This document shows positions 58,001-64,000 of a stretch of DNA of 64,000 nucleotides, piece by piece. A program made the translations under genes and the position numbers. How positions within the stretch are numbered: position 1 is the first letter of the stretch; each line of letters begins with the position of its first letter. The stretch spans positions 222,331 to 286,330 of the forward strand of contig JAHLKX010000007.1 in assembly GCA_020444515.1 (NCBI GenBank), given 5' to 3'. Under the pieces are notes generated by a model. It saw only the letters and a program-made list of their open reading frames with translations, did not search any database and was not told the origin of the DNA. The stretch comes from Bacteroidota bacterium (GTDB lineage Bacteria; Bacteroidota; Bacteroidia; Bacteroidales; JAADJA01).

Positions 58001-58451
58001 ATCCTGTTTCGATCCATTCCCAGCCCATATTCAACTCAATAATGCCATTTCCTGAAAGCTGCACTTCGTAAGGATTGTTAACCGGATCATTGCTCCATAT
58101 TTGCATTGTCCCTTCATAATAACCGCTTGAGAGCGGAGTAAAATGAACCGGAATATCGCCACTTTGTCCTGGTGGTATATTAAAAGAAGTGTAATCAATA
58201 CTGAAGGCAGGATCGGTAAATGTTATATCAGTAATAGTCACCGGGTCTGTGCCCATATTCGAAAATGTGAAGTCATTGGATGAAGTCTGACCGATATATG
58301 TGTCATCAAAAGCATAGATATCAGGCGTTACCAGAAGCACTGGATCAAGCAGATATCCTGCAGGATTATTAGTGCCATTCACGGTCCTGATAGTTACAAA
58401 TATCAGGACTATGATAAGGCTAATGATAGTGGTTACAATTATTTTTTTCAT
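55035..58451 (-). CDS. Secreted HYDIN/YCF48-like repeat protein with T9SS sorting domain
   Basis: A 1138-residue secreted protein built of repeats. Two near-identical modules of about 400 residues each contain an Ig-like choice-of-anchor D (HYDIN-like) domain (about 44-140 and 447-545) followed by a YCF48/sialidase-like propeller (about 140-440 and 545-845, with VIKTTDGGSTW repeats). Two more HYDIN-like domains and a T9SS sorting domain (SGIYLVKI) follow. ATG 58451 is chosen: it starts the signal peptide (MKKIIVTTIISLIIVLIF), one base after the stop of the upstream small gene. The longer frame to 58499 would overlap that gene. Confidence 0.88.
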   Translation of the reverse strand: MKKIIVTTIISLIIVLIFVTIRTVNGTNNPAGYLLDPVLLVTPDIYAFDDTYIGQTSSNDFTFSNMGTDPVTITDITFTDPAFSIDYTSFNIPPGQSGDIPVHFTPLSSGYYEGTMQIWSNDPVNNPYEVQLSGNGIIELNMGWEWIETGFNYILMDIEFPEGQNQIGYSIGQSLTYNGVGIVIKTTDGGSTWEQLTPEGIPGLQGCSFLDLNTGFAVGWDGYMIKTTDGGSTWDTIVVQPNIWQMVDVEFWDYDHGIVTAWTDGTFVTDDGGLTWTAATGITTAPQMIEYADENTVFLVGGEDRINRSTDGGYTWSEVYSTGVPGNILLGVDFLNSDFGIATGDYGHVLTTTDGGDSWVLTEPFNDQLLHVAYIWDQDSIWICGTPELVYKTTDGGNNWSTAYNGNWQKAFYRITFTDNYTGFMCGGSGGIVLRKEGINAPVLSITPDTVTFEDTFVGETSSENVTFSNTGNEPLEITDITFSNPAFSIDYTAFTIEPGQSGDIPVHFTPPASGLLEGVMQIWSNDPVTDPYEVQLSGTGVIELIDGWEWIETGYDFILMDIEFPEGQNQVGYCVGESLTYNGDGIVIKTTDGGSTWMQMTPNGIPGLTGMSFINMNTGFAVGWDDYLIKTTDGGLTWDTLSYASGTWSFYYDVEFWDENNGVVLAGTEVYVTGDGGFTWTTPVELNALCNMIEYVDENTLVTVGNENIILRSADGGLNWTIVNPASGGAGPVLLGVHFLDNNYGMAAGDYGYIFTTWDGGNTWTPDQQVGDQLLHTPFIWDEDTAWVVGTPEMVYKSINGGTNWNSAYSGNYDKAFYRITFTDNYTGFICGGSGGIVLRKEGLPELPAINVNPESIDFEDTYVGESSTEIITVSNSGFAELEITDISSNNDVFVVDLSSFTLDPGDSQNINVTFTPDEEGSFDGMIQITSNDPDNNVTEIELSGTGMIAYPQITVNPMTITFDTTLVNETTTENLTISNTGIATLFVTDIVSSNPVFTVDMTSFDIDPGATQDVEVTFAPDEQMLFEATLQIESNDPNGMVDMMLAGFGDIETNISDLNSENAIRIYPNPVKDILHLENLKDHQIIIYDILGNSVLKTLGATGTEEINVSYLPSGIYLVKITDNQRTYIEKIKITK

Positions 58452-58452
58452 T

Positions 58453-58653
58453 TTATTTTTTGTTTTTACCCGTTTTCTTTTTTTGATTGTTGCTTTCAAA
58501 ATCTTCCCTGACTACTTCAAGTCCTTTAAGGATCTTTTTTAATGCCTTGTTTTCCGTCCGAGAATGTTCTATTATCTTATCCAGCTTTTCATTTAAATCA
58601 TCGGTCTTTTCACTTTCACCTTTTTTAATACTTTTTTTCATCGGTCTTATCAT
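58453..58653 (-). CDS. 66-aa charged coiled-coil protein
   Basis: A 66-residue, Lys/Glu-rich ORF with heptad-like pattern (LNEKLDKIIEHSRTENKALKKILKGLE), without a signal peptide. Its stop is one base before the start of the giant secreted protein, so translation is probably coupled. It may start at ATG 58653 or ATG 58641. The function is unknown; a cytosolic partner or a leader that tunes translation are options. Confidence 0.55.
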   Translation of the reverse strand: MIRPMKKSIKKGESEKTDDLNEKLDKIIEHSRTENKALKKILKGLEVVREDFESNNQKKKTGKNKK

Positions 58654-58709
58654 TTCAAAATCACTTACAAAGCAAAAATTTTAAAATGTATCCGAGAAGT
58701 ATAAGGCTG

Positions 58710-58757
58710 CTACAAAAGTTCTACAAACCAGGATATGGTCGCCACAAAAGTTCTACA
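58710..58757. repeat. Left 48-bp inverted repeat with 11-bp phased subrepeats
   Basis: CTACAAAAGTTCTACAAA (58710-58727), a 13-bp spacer, then GCCACAAAAGTTCTACA (58741-58757). The CTACA-type boxes are 11, 21 and 11 bp apart, on one helix face. The same arrangement occurs in inverted orientation at 59084-59131 with the same 13-bp spacing. Confidence 0.85.
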
Positions 58758-59083
58758 AAAATTGCTATGTATTGAATATGAGTTATCTGGCAATTTTATG
58801 TGAGAAGAGTTTGTTTTTGGAGCAAAAATACTAGCTGGTTTACATTTCGAGTCTCAACTAATGGGGTCTGAGGTCTTAAATAATAATTAAGGTAGTCTCA
58901 ATTTATAATATTAAAAGTCTTATTTTGTAATAAGTTTTCCCCAATCCATTTAATATGAGTCATTTACGGATTATTGCTAATTGTTTAACCTGTTAACAAA
59001 AGGATCGAATTTTAGCTTTTTCCCCTCTGAAACTTATCCCAATAGTATTGTAATTACCATTTAGTCAGGCTTTTATAACAGAC
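58758..59083. other. 326-bp AT-rich core between the inverted repeats
   Basis: The space between the two 48-bp arms holds no plausible ORF on either strand and no clear RNA gene. It is AT-rich with several short TTAACC/TTTTCCCC-type tracts. With its arms it forms a 422-bp unit between the divergent surface-protein genes. Confidence 0.55.
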
Positions 59084-59131
59084 TGTAGAATTTTTGTGGC
59101 TTATCGTTTTCAATTTGTAGAACTTTTGTAG
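59084..59131. repeat. Right 48-bp inverted repeat with 11-bp phased subrepeats
   Basis: TGTAGAATTTTTGTGGC (59084-59100), a 13-bp spacer, then TTTGTAGAACTTTTGTAG (59114-59131): the mirror of 58710-58757. The outer 18-bp halves match perfectly, the inner 17-bp halves with one mismatch; the spacers differ in sequence but not in length. Confidence 0.85.
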
Positions 59132-59240
59132 TAAACCGTTTTTTAATTTTCTAATTCTCCTTGTTTTCCTTTGTGTTCTCGAATTTGCAATGATTATTGA
59201 ATTGATTTAGAAGCAAGTGCTCAGTTAAAATAATCAATAG

Positions 59241-59256
59241 AACAATTAAAATTAAA
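59241..59256 (+). repeat. A/T-rich leader repeat before the 1517-aa gene
   Basis: AACAATTAAAATTAAA, identical to 63871-63886 before the next gene. It lies just upstream of the ATG in both cases and is likely a 5'-leader element that favours ribosome binding without a Shine-Dalgarno sequence. Confidence 0.5.
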
Positions 59257-59260
59257 ACGT

Positions 59261-62200
59261 ATGAAAATGAAACAAGTAATTTTACTTCCAATGTTGCTTA
59301 TGTTCATAATGGTTGGCAATTCCATTGCGCAAACCAATTATGATACGATAAGTGCAACCTATGTCGCCGGTGTCATTCAGACCGATGGCGATTTTGATCA
59401 ACTTGGAGAATCCTCGAGTTGTCCGGGTGTTTTAAACGTCCCGGTACCGGATTATGCAATCATTGTCAGTGTAGATGTTGAGTATTCCATGACTGCCATT
59501 ACAGGAGCATCTATGAACAATGGCATGTCCCAGTTAAAGTGTACCTCACCAAATGGTGCTGCTGAGCCTCAAATTTATGCAGGAACGGGTGGCTGGTCCC
59601 AGGGAACTGAAATGTATAGTCGTACCGGATTAGATATTGCGAATGGAGTTACCCCAATATTTGGTTTTGGTGTTAATTTTGAATTACACACCGGTACCAT
59701 ATACTGGAATGCACCTGCAGGTTGTAGTGACTTATACCAGGTAGTTGATGATGGTACATGGACCGTTACAGTCATTTATCTTCCTCCCGGATCACCAGGA
59801 AATGCAAGTAATCCAGTTCCGGCAGATATGGAACAGCTCGTGGATGTTGATACGGACCTGACATGGGATTTTGGGTCAAATACCGATACTTACGATGTTT
59901 ATTTCGGTACAGACAACCCACCTACTACCATGGTGGTTTCCAATGCTGTTCCAGGTGGAGCTACCGGATCTTATAACCCGGGTACGATGACAGAGGCAAG
60001 TGAGTATTTCTGGAGAGTAGTGGCTAAAAATACTTTGAATGAGAATCCTGGTAATGTCTGGTCGTTCACAACCAAATGTGCCACACCGGTTTATCCTTAT
60101 TTAGAGGGTTTTGATGGGATTACTGCCCCGAATTTCCCATCATGCTGGATACCCTTATCAGGTTCCACAAACCAGTTTAGTAGAATAGATAACTGGTACG
60201 ATCAGTGGGGTGGTTATGCAAGAAGTGCACCCAATGTTCTTCGGTTCCTTGCAGATGCAGAACCTACTCCAAACCTCGTATTGGTTTTCCCTGAAGTCGG
60301 AACCATATCAGATAAAGTGGTTTCAGTGTATGGTATGAATGAAGTCGATTGGATAGGTGGTCAGACCAATCAATACCCAATTGAAATTGGTACCATAACC
60401 GATCCTTTTGATATTAATACTTTTACGGCATTTGACTCCTATATCCCTGGTTCAGAATGGACTTTGCATGAATTTTATATGACTGGATATAGCGGAACCG
60501 ATACATACCTCGCCTTAAGAGGGGTAGTGCCACAATATGGAAACCTTTGGGTGGATGACATTACTATAGATGAGGTTCCTTCCTGTATAAAACCGTCTGA
60601 CCTGGTTGAAGTTGATGTACAGGCATTACAGGCCACAATAGGCTGGACCGATGTAAATGGAGCCACTTCATGGAATATTGAATACGATACCGCAGGATTT
60701 ACTCCCGGTACAGGAACTGTTGTAAATGTAACCTCCAACCCAGGAACCATTACAGGTCTCATGGATGGAACATATTATGATATTTATGTTCAGGCCGATT
60801 GCGGCGGTGGAGATGAAAGCGCCTGGAGCTGGCCTATAACCATTCTTACCAAATGTTTGCCCTGGTCAGTACCCATTGATGAAGATTTTGGATTAGATCC
60901 CTATCCTCAAACTCCCGAGCTACCGCTTTGCTGGTCGCTTATTAATATCTGCGGAGGACAATACGGCGGAATTTGGGTTCAGACTTATAATTCCTATGCT
61001 GGCTTATGTATTGCAATGGATCCTTTTGGAGATGCTGCATCTGAGTTGATTTTAAGTGGACCTGAATTATCTCCGGCCATCAATACACTCAGAACCAGTT
61101 TCATGGCAAGATCAACCGGAGACAGGGCTATAATTATGGGTACGATGACCGATCCCACGGACGAAACAACATTTACTCCTTATGATACCATTTCAGGATT
61201 AATTGATCAATATCAATCATTTACGGTGTATTTCAACAATTATTCAGGAACGGATACTTATATTGCCTGGAGAGATAATGCTGCCGAATATTTAAATAGT
61301 CAGGTTTTTATTGATAATATAACAATTGAAACGATTCCTTCTTGCGTTGAGCCTTATAAACCCTGGGTTGACGGTTTAACAGCGAATACAGGAATGATCC
61401 ACTGGACCGATCCGGTTGAAAGCGGAACCGATTGGGAAATAGAAGCAGGTGCCCCGGGCTTTACGCCTGGAACCGGTACAGCTTTACATACCTTTACATA
61501 TAATAACGCTGTAGCTTCTGCTCAAAGTTTTGAAATGACAGGTTTATCTGCTGCAACCACATACGACGCCTATATTCGTACCAGTTGTGGTACCGGTGAT
61601 TACAGTGTTTGGGTAGGACCGGTTACCTTCCTTACAGGATTTGATCAGTTTGCTACCTTACCTGTTTCAGAGGATTTTGAAGGTGGTATGGGTGTTACAG
61701 CAAACAGCCCGTTCAATGTTCAGGATTGGGTTATTAATAATGATCTCATGGTAAGTGGTACAAGTTCTGTTCATAATCCTTACGGGAATAATGGTGACAA
61801 TATCCTGTTTCTAGGTGGAACATTTGATTTCACAGCTAAAACAGATGTCATGCTCTCTTTCTGGCAAATTGCCAAAACAGACGGTACCTATGATCATTGT
61901 TATGTTGAGATATCTACTGATGGCGGAAATACTTATGATCAATTGCCTGAATCGACCTATGCCGGAGCCGGCAACTACAGAGAAGAAGGATTATATAATA
62001 ATCCGGAAGGACCTTGCTTCGATGAAGACTCATATGCGGATTGGGGAACCTCAAGTACTACCCCCGATAATTCATGGTGGAAAAAAGAATATTTTAACCT
62101 GACAGATTATAATACCTATGATAATGTTGTGATCCGCTTCAGACTGGTTTCAAACGGTTATACAAATCGTGCAGGCTGGTACATAGATGACATTGCAGTG

Positions 62201-63814
62201 GAAACAATGGCAGCACCTGGTTTTAATGTTGATCCATTATCCATTACCGAAGATGCTTCAGAGGTTATGCCAACTTCCGTTGAAATGAATATGGGAAATA
62301 CCGGTGGGTATCCAGCAAGTTATTCTGCTTCCGTTATTTATAATGAATCCGATATATTCACTGAAAATTTTGATTCAGGAATTCCCGGTACATGGACAAT
62401 TGTTAATAATGGAAATAATTCAGTGACATGGGTAGATACAATATCATCCTACAACGGTTACGATTTTGATGGAACCCGGTTTGCTATTTGTGATGGTTAT
62501 CAGAATTATGGAGCCGGTACAATCACCATGGACGATGAATTGATCAGTCCGGTAATTGATGCTTCTGCATACAGCGGTGGTGGATTGCTTCTTGAATTTG
62601 ATCAGGCCTTCGATGCCTATTATTCTGTAGGTGATACGGCAAGAATATATGTTTATGACGGTACTGATTGGATTATGATTTATGAATCATGGGTTGATGA
62701 TGGATTATTGTCTTATAATTCAAATGGAGTTCATAAATCATTTAATGTGGCACAATATGCCAATGCAAATTTCCAGGTTAAATTTCATTACATTGATGGT
62801 CCTGTAAACAGGGGTTATTATTTAGCTTTGGATAACATTCGTCTAAGGGCTTCTATGTTTCCACTTGGATGGCTAACCATTAATAGTGGAGAATATGTTG
62901 AAGGGGTTTCACTTCCTGATGCCGATAACGTACCCAGCACTATTGGTGTACAAATGGATGCAACAGGTTTATCGGTTGGTACTTATAACGCAGAAATTTT
63001 AGTAACGTCAAGTGATCCCGGTAACCCTACAACTACTGTCCCTGTTACAATGAATGTGATCCCGGCTATTGGCTTAGACCTTACTGTCTTCCTTGAGGGT
63101 CCATATGATGTTGTCACAGGAAGCTTAATGATAACAGACCTATCAGCAGGTTCTTATCTTCCTCTTGATCAGCCTTATAACCCGGTACTGCCTTATTATG
63201 GTAACAATGCACCTGTTTGGTTATACTTAGGCACTGAGTCCGTAACTGATTTTCCAGCAAACACGGTTGATTGGGTGATTGTACAGTTGAGAGATGCAGC
63301 TGATGCTGCAAGTGCCGGATCTGGAACTATAATAGGGACAAAGGCAGCATTTTTATTAAGTGATGGCTCAGTTGTTGGGCTCGATGGAGCGAGGTTGATT
63401 TTTAACAATCTGGAAGTTTCACAAAACTTATATGTCGTCATTTATCACAGAAATCATCTTGGAATCATGTCTGCCAATGCATTAACCAAAACAGATGGTG
63501 TTTATTCGTATGATTTCTCAACCGGAGAAACACAAGTATATGGTGGTGCTAATGGTCACAAAGACCTTGGTGCAGGTGTTTGGGGTATGATTTCAGCCGA
63601 TGGAGATGGTAACGGACTGATCCAGAATACCGATGAAACTGCTGCCTGGAAAGTTGACCTTGGAAGTTCAGGTTATCTTGGTGGTGACTTTGACATGAAT
63701 GGACTGGGTCAGAATACGGATGAAACGGATTTTTGGAAACCAAATCTAGGAGGTGGCGGTCAAATACCTGCTAAATCCTCTGATACAGGATATCAAAGTC
63801 AAATTCCCAAATAA
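59261..63814 (+). CDS. Giant secreted adhesin-like protein with dockerin-like end
   Basis: A 1517-residue secreted protein. A signal peptide (MKMKQVILLPMLLMFIM, cut near SIAQ) is followed by several fibronectin III-like and cleaved-adhesin/choice-of-anchor J domains (for example EDFGLDPYPQ and EDFEGGMG starts). An HYDIN-like strand region lies near residues 980-1275. The C-terminal module (about 1277-1495) is shared with the FISUMP protein and ends in two dockerin-like loops (DGDGNGLIQNTDE and DFDMNGLGQNTDE). It lacks a T9SS sorting domain, so its route and anchoring are unclear. It lies just downstream of the 48-bp inverted repeats. Confidence 0.82.
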   Translation: MKMKQVILLPMLLMFIMVGNSIAQTNYDTISATYVAGVIQTDGDFDQLGESSSCPGVLNVPVPDYAIIVSVDVEYSMTAITGASMNNGMSQLKCTSPNGAAEPQIYAGTGGWSQGTEMYSRTGLDIANGVTPIFGFGVNFELHTGTIYWNAPAGCSDLYQVVDDGTWTVTVIYLPPGSPGNASNPVPADMEQLVDVDTDLTWDFGSNTDTYDVYFGTDNPPTTMVVSNAVPGGATGSYNPGTMTEASEYFWRVVAKNTLNENPGNVWSFTTKCATPVYPYLEGFDGITAPNFPSCWIPLSGSTNQFSRIDNWYDQWGGYARSAPNVLRFLADAEPTPNLVLVFPEVGTISDKVVSVYGMNEVDWIGGQTNQYPIEIGTITDPFDINTFTAFDSYIPGSEWTLHEFYMTGYSGTDTYLALRGVVPQYGNLWVDDITIDEVPSCIKPSDLVEVDVQALQATIGWTDVNGATSWNIEYDTAGFTPGTGTVVNVTSNPGTITGLMDGTYYDIYVQADCGGGDESAWSWPITILTKCLPWSVPIDEDFGLDPYPQTPELPLCWSLINICGGQYGGIWVQTYNSYAGLCIAMDPFGDAASELILSGPELSPAINTLRTSFMARSTGDRAIIMGTMTDPTDETTFTPYDTISGLIDQYQSFTVYFNNYSGTDTYIAWRDNAAEYLNSQVFIDNITIETIPSCVEPYKPWVDGLTANTGMIHWTDPVESGTDWEIEAGAPGFTPGTGTALHTFTYNNAVASAQSFEMTGLSAATTYDAYIRTSCGTGDYSVWVGPVTFLTGFDQFATLPVSEDFEGGMGVTANSPFNVQDWVINNDLMVSGTSSVHNPYGNNGDNILFLGGTFDFTAKTDVMLSFWQIAKTDGTYDHCYVEISTDGGNTYDQLPESTYAGAGNYREEGLYNNPEGPCFDEDSYADWGTSSTTPDNSWWKKEYFNLTDYNTYDNVVIRFRLVSNGYTNRAGWYIDDIAVETMAAPGFNVDPLSITEDASEVMPTSVEMNMGNTGGYPASYSASVIYNESDIFTENFDSGIPGTWTIVNNGNNSVTWVDTISSYNGYDFDGTRFAICDGYQNYGAGTITMDDELISPVIDASAYSGGGLLLEFDQAFDAYYSVGDTARIYVYDGTDWIMIYESWVDDGLLSYNSNGVHKSFNVAQYANANFQVKFHYIDGPVNRGYYLALDNIRLRASMFPLGWLTINSGEYVEGVSLPDADNVPSTIGVQMDATGLSVGTYNAEILVTSSDPGNPTTTVPVTMNVIPAIGLDLTVFLEGPYDVVTGSLMITDLSAGSYLPLDQPYNPVLPYYGNNAPVWLYLGTESVTDFPANTVDWVIVQLRDAADAASAGSGTIIGTKAAFLLSDGSVVGLDGARLIFNNLEVSQNLYVVIYHRNHLGIMSANALTKTDGVYSYDFSTGETQVYGGANGHKDLGAGVWGMISADGDGNGLIQNTDETAAWKVDLGSSGYLGGDFDMNGLGQNTDETDFWKPNLGGGGQIPAKSSDTGYQSQIPK

Positions 63815-63829
63815 AAAATAGTAATCATT

Positions 63830-63864
63830 AAAGCTGATCTCCTATTACCGAGGAGATCAGCTTT
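63830..63864 (+). terminator. Hairpin after the 1517-aa gene
   Basis: A perfect 14-bp stem, AAAGCTGATCTCCT with AGGAGATCAGCTTT, around ATTACCG. There is no T-run beyond TTT, so partial read-through into the next gene is possible. Confidence 0.7.
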
Positions 63865-63870
63865 AACCTA

Positions 63871-63886
63871 AACAATTAAAATTAAA
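63871..63886 (+). repeat. A/T-rich leader repeat before the last gene
   Basis: AACAATTAAAATTAAA, the same 16 bases as at 59241-59256, five bases before the ATG at 63892. Confidence 0.5.
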
Positions 63887-63891
63887 GTCGA

Positions 63892-64000
63892 ATGAAATAC
63901 ATTAATAAATTATTACTCTTTACGCTGTTAATTGCCAGCACGGCGATAATGGCACAACCCCAATTGACCTGGCGTGTTAATAACGTACAATTGGTCAATG
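63892..64000 (+). CDS. Secreted protein, 3' truncated by window end
   Basis: A new gene starts with a signal peptide (MKYINKLLLFTLLIASTAIMA, cut before QPQLTW) and runs off the window. Only 36 codons are visible, so no family can be given. It follows the 1517-aa gene after a hairpin and shares its leader repeat, which suggests joint or parallel regulation as another surface protein. Confidence 0.6.
   Translation, partial: MKYINKLLLFTLLIASTAIMAQPQLTWRVNNVQLVN

Noticed and set aside
58710..59131. Complete insertion sequence
   Set aside because: The 326-bp core has no transposase frame and no target duplication is visible at the ends, so only a non-autonomous or regulatory element can be claimed.
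1..64000. CRISPR array or restriction-modification, toxin-antitoxin or prophage system
   Set aside because: No regular spacer-repeat array, cas, methyltransferase, recombinase or phage structural gene is visible.

Overview
The window reads as chromosome of a free-living, probably aquatic, member of the Bacteroidota. Supporting signs are: alternative complex III (ActC-F) for respiration; the type IX secretion protein PorT together with five secreted proteins carrying C-terminal T9SS sorting domains; TonB-dependent receptors; a GH97 glycosidase; and many promoters of the Bacteroidota type (TAnnTTTG at -7, several with TTTG about 19 bp upstream). Most genes look vertically inherited housekeeping or surface genes. 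I see no prophage, CRISPR array or intact transposase.

Layout. 1-3043: end of an alternative complex III operon (actC partial, actD, actE, actF). 3087-5052: class I aminotransferase, then divergently a DUF6973-like exported protein with a translationally coupled 41-aa ORF. 5062-10750: minus-strand surface cluster of two paralogous choice-of-anchor L/T9SS proteins, an outer-membrane barrel and a large lipoprotein. 10923-14969: stand-alone MutS-like ATPase, molbindin, EamA transporter, PPDK regulator ppsR, and an exported nickel superoxide dismutase. 15125-21000: GH97 lipoprotein, CopD-like membrane protein, and a TonB receptor with an exported DUF2271-like protein. 21165-25560: exported MsrB-MsrA fusion, YjeF_N protein, heptose-7-phosphate kinase domain protein, PorT and a conserved hypothetical. 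25676-29410: tRNA-Glu, then a LuxR-type response regulator, an unknown 107-aa protein and a TPR histidine kinase. 29660-37186: FISUMP/beta-helix surface protein, S1/P1-type nuclease with T9SS signal, TonB-type receptor and a gene-poor stretch with small ORFs. 37259-45633: methionine cycle genes (homocysteine methyltransferase/MTHFR fusion, metH, ahcY) plus a GNAT-like protein. 45762-46290: tRNA-Arg, a GIY-YIG gene and a broken duplicate of the tRNA. 46430-64000: TPR/LuxR-HTH regulator and giant secreted adhesin-like proteins.

How the genes work together. ActC-F pass quinol electrons to a cytochrome c or oxidase. SodN and MsrBA both appear exported and would protect the envelope from oxidative damage. 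MetH, the BHMT-MTHFR fusion and AhcY close the S-adenosylmethionine cycle. PorT belongs to the machine that exports the T9SS cargo encoded at five loci in the window.

The least expected structures are non-coding. (1) The 3' part of tRNA-Arg plus its terminator is duplicated on the far side of a GIY-YIG gene, and the duplicate carries two 40-bp palindromic insertions, one in the D-loop and one in the T-loop. (2) A 422-bp intergenic element is bounded by 48-bp inverted repeats, each built of 11-bp helically phased subrepeats. (3) A 20-bp dyad with a conserved tail occurs in inverted orientation on both sides of the unknown-gene/TPR-kinase pair, and one copy sits in the upstream half of a predicted promoter. 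All functional readings of these three are inference from one sequence.
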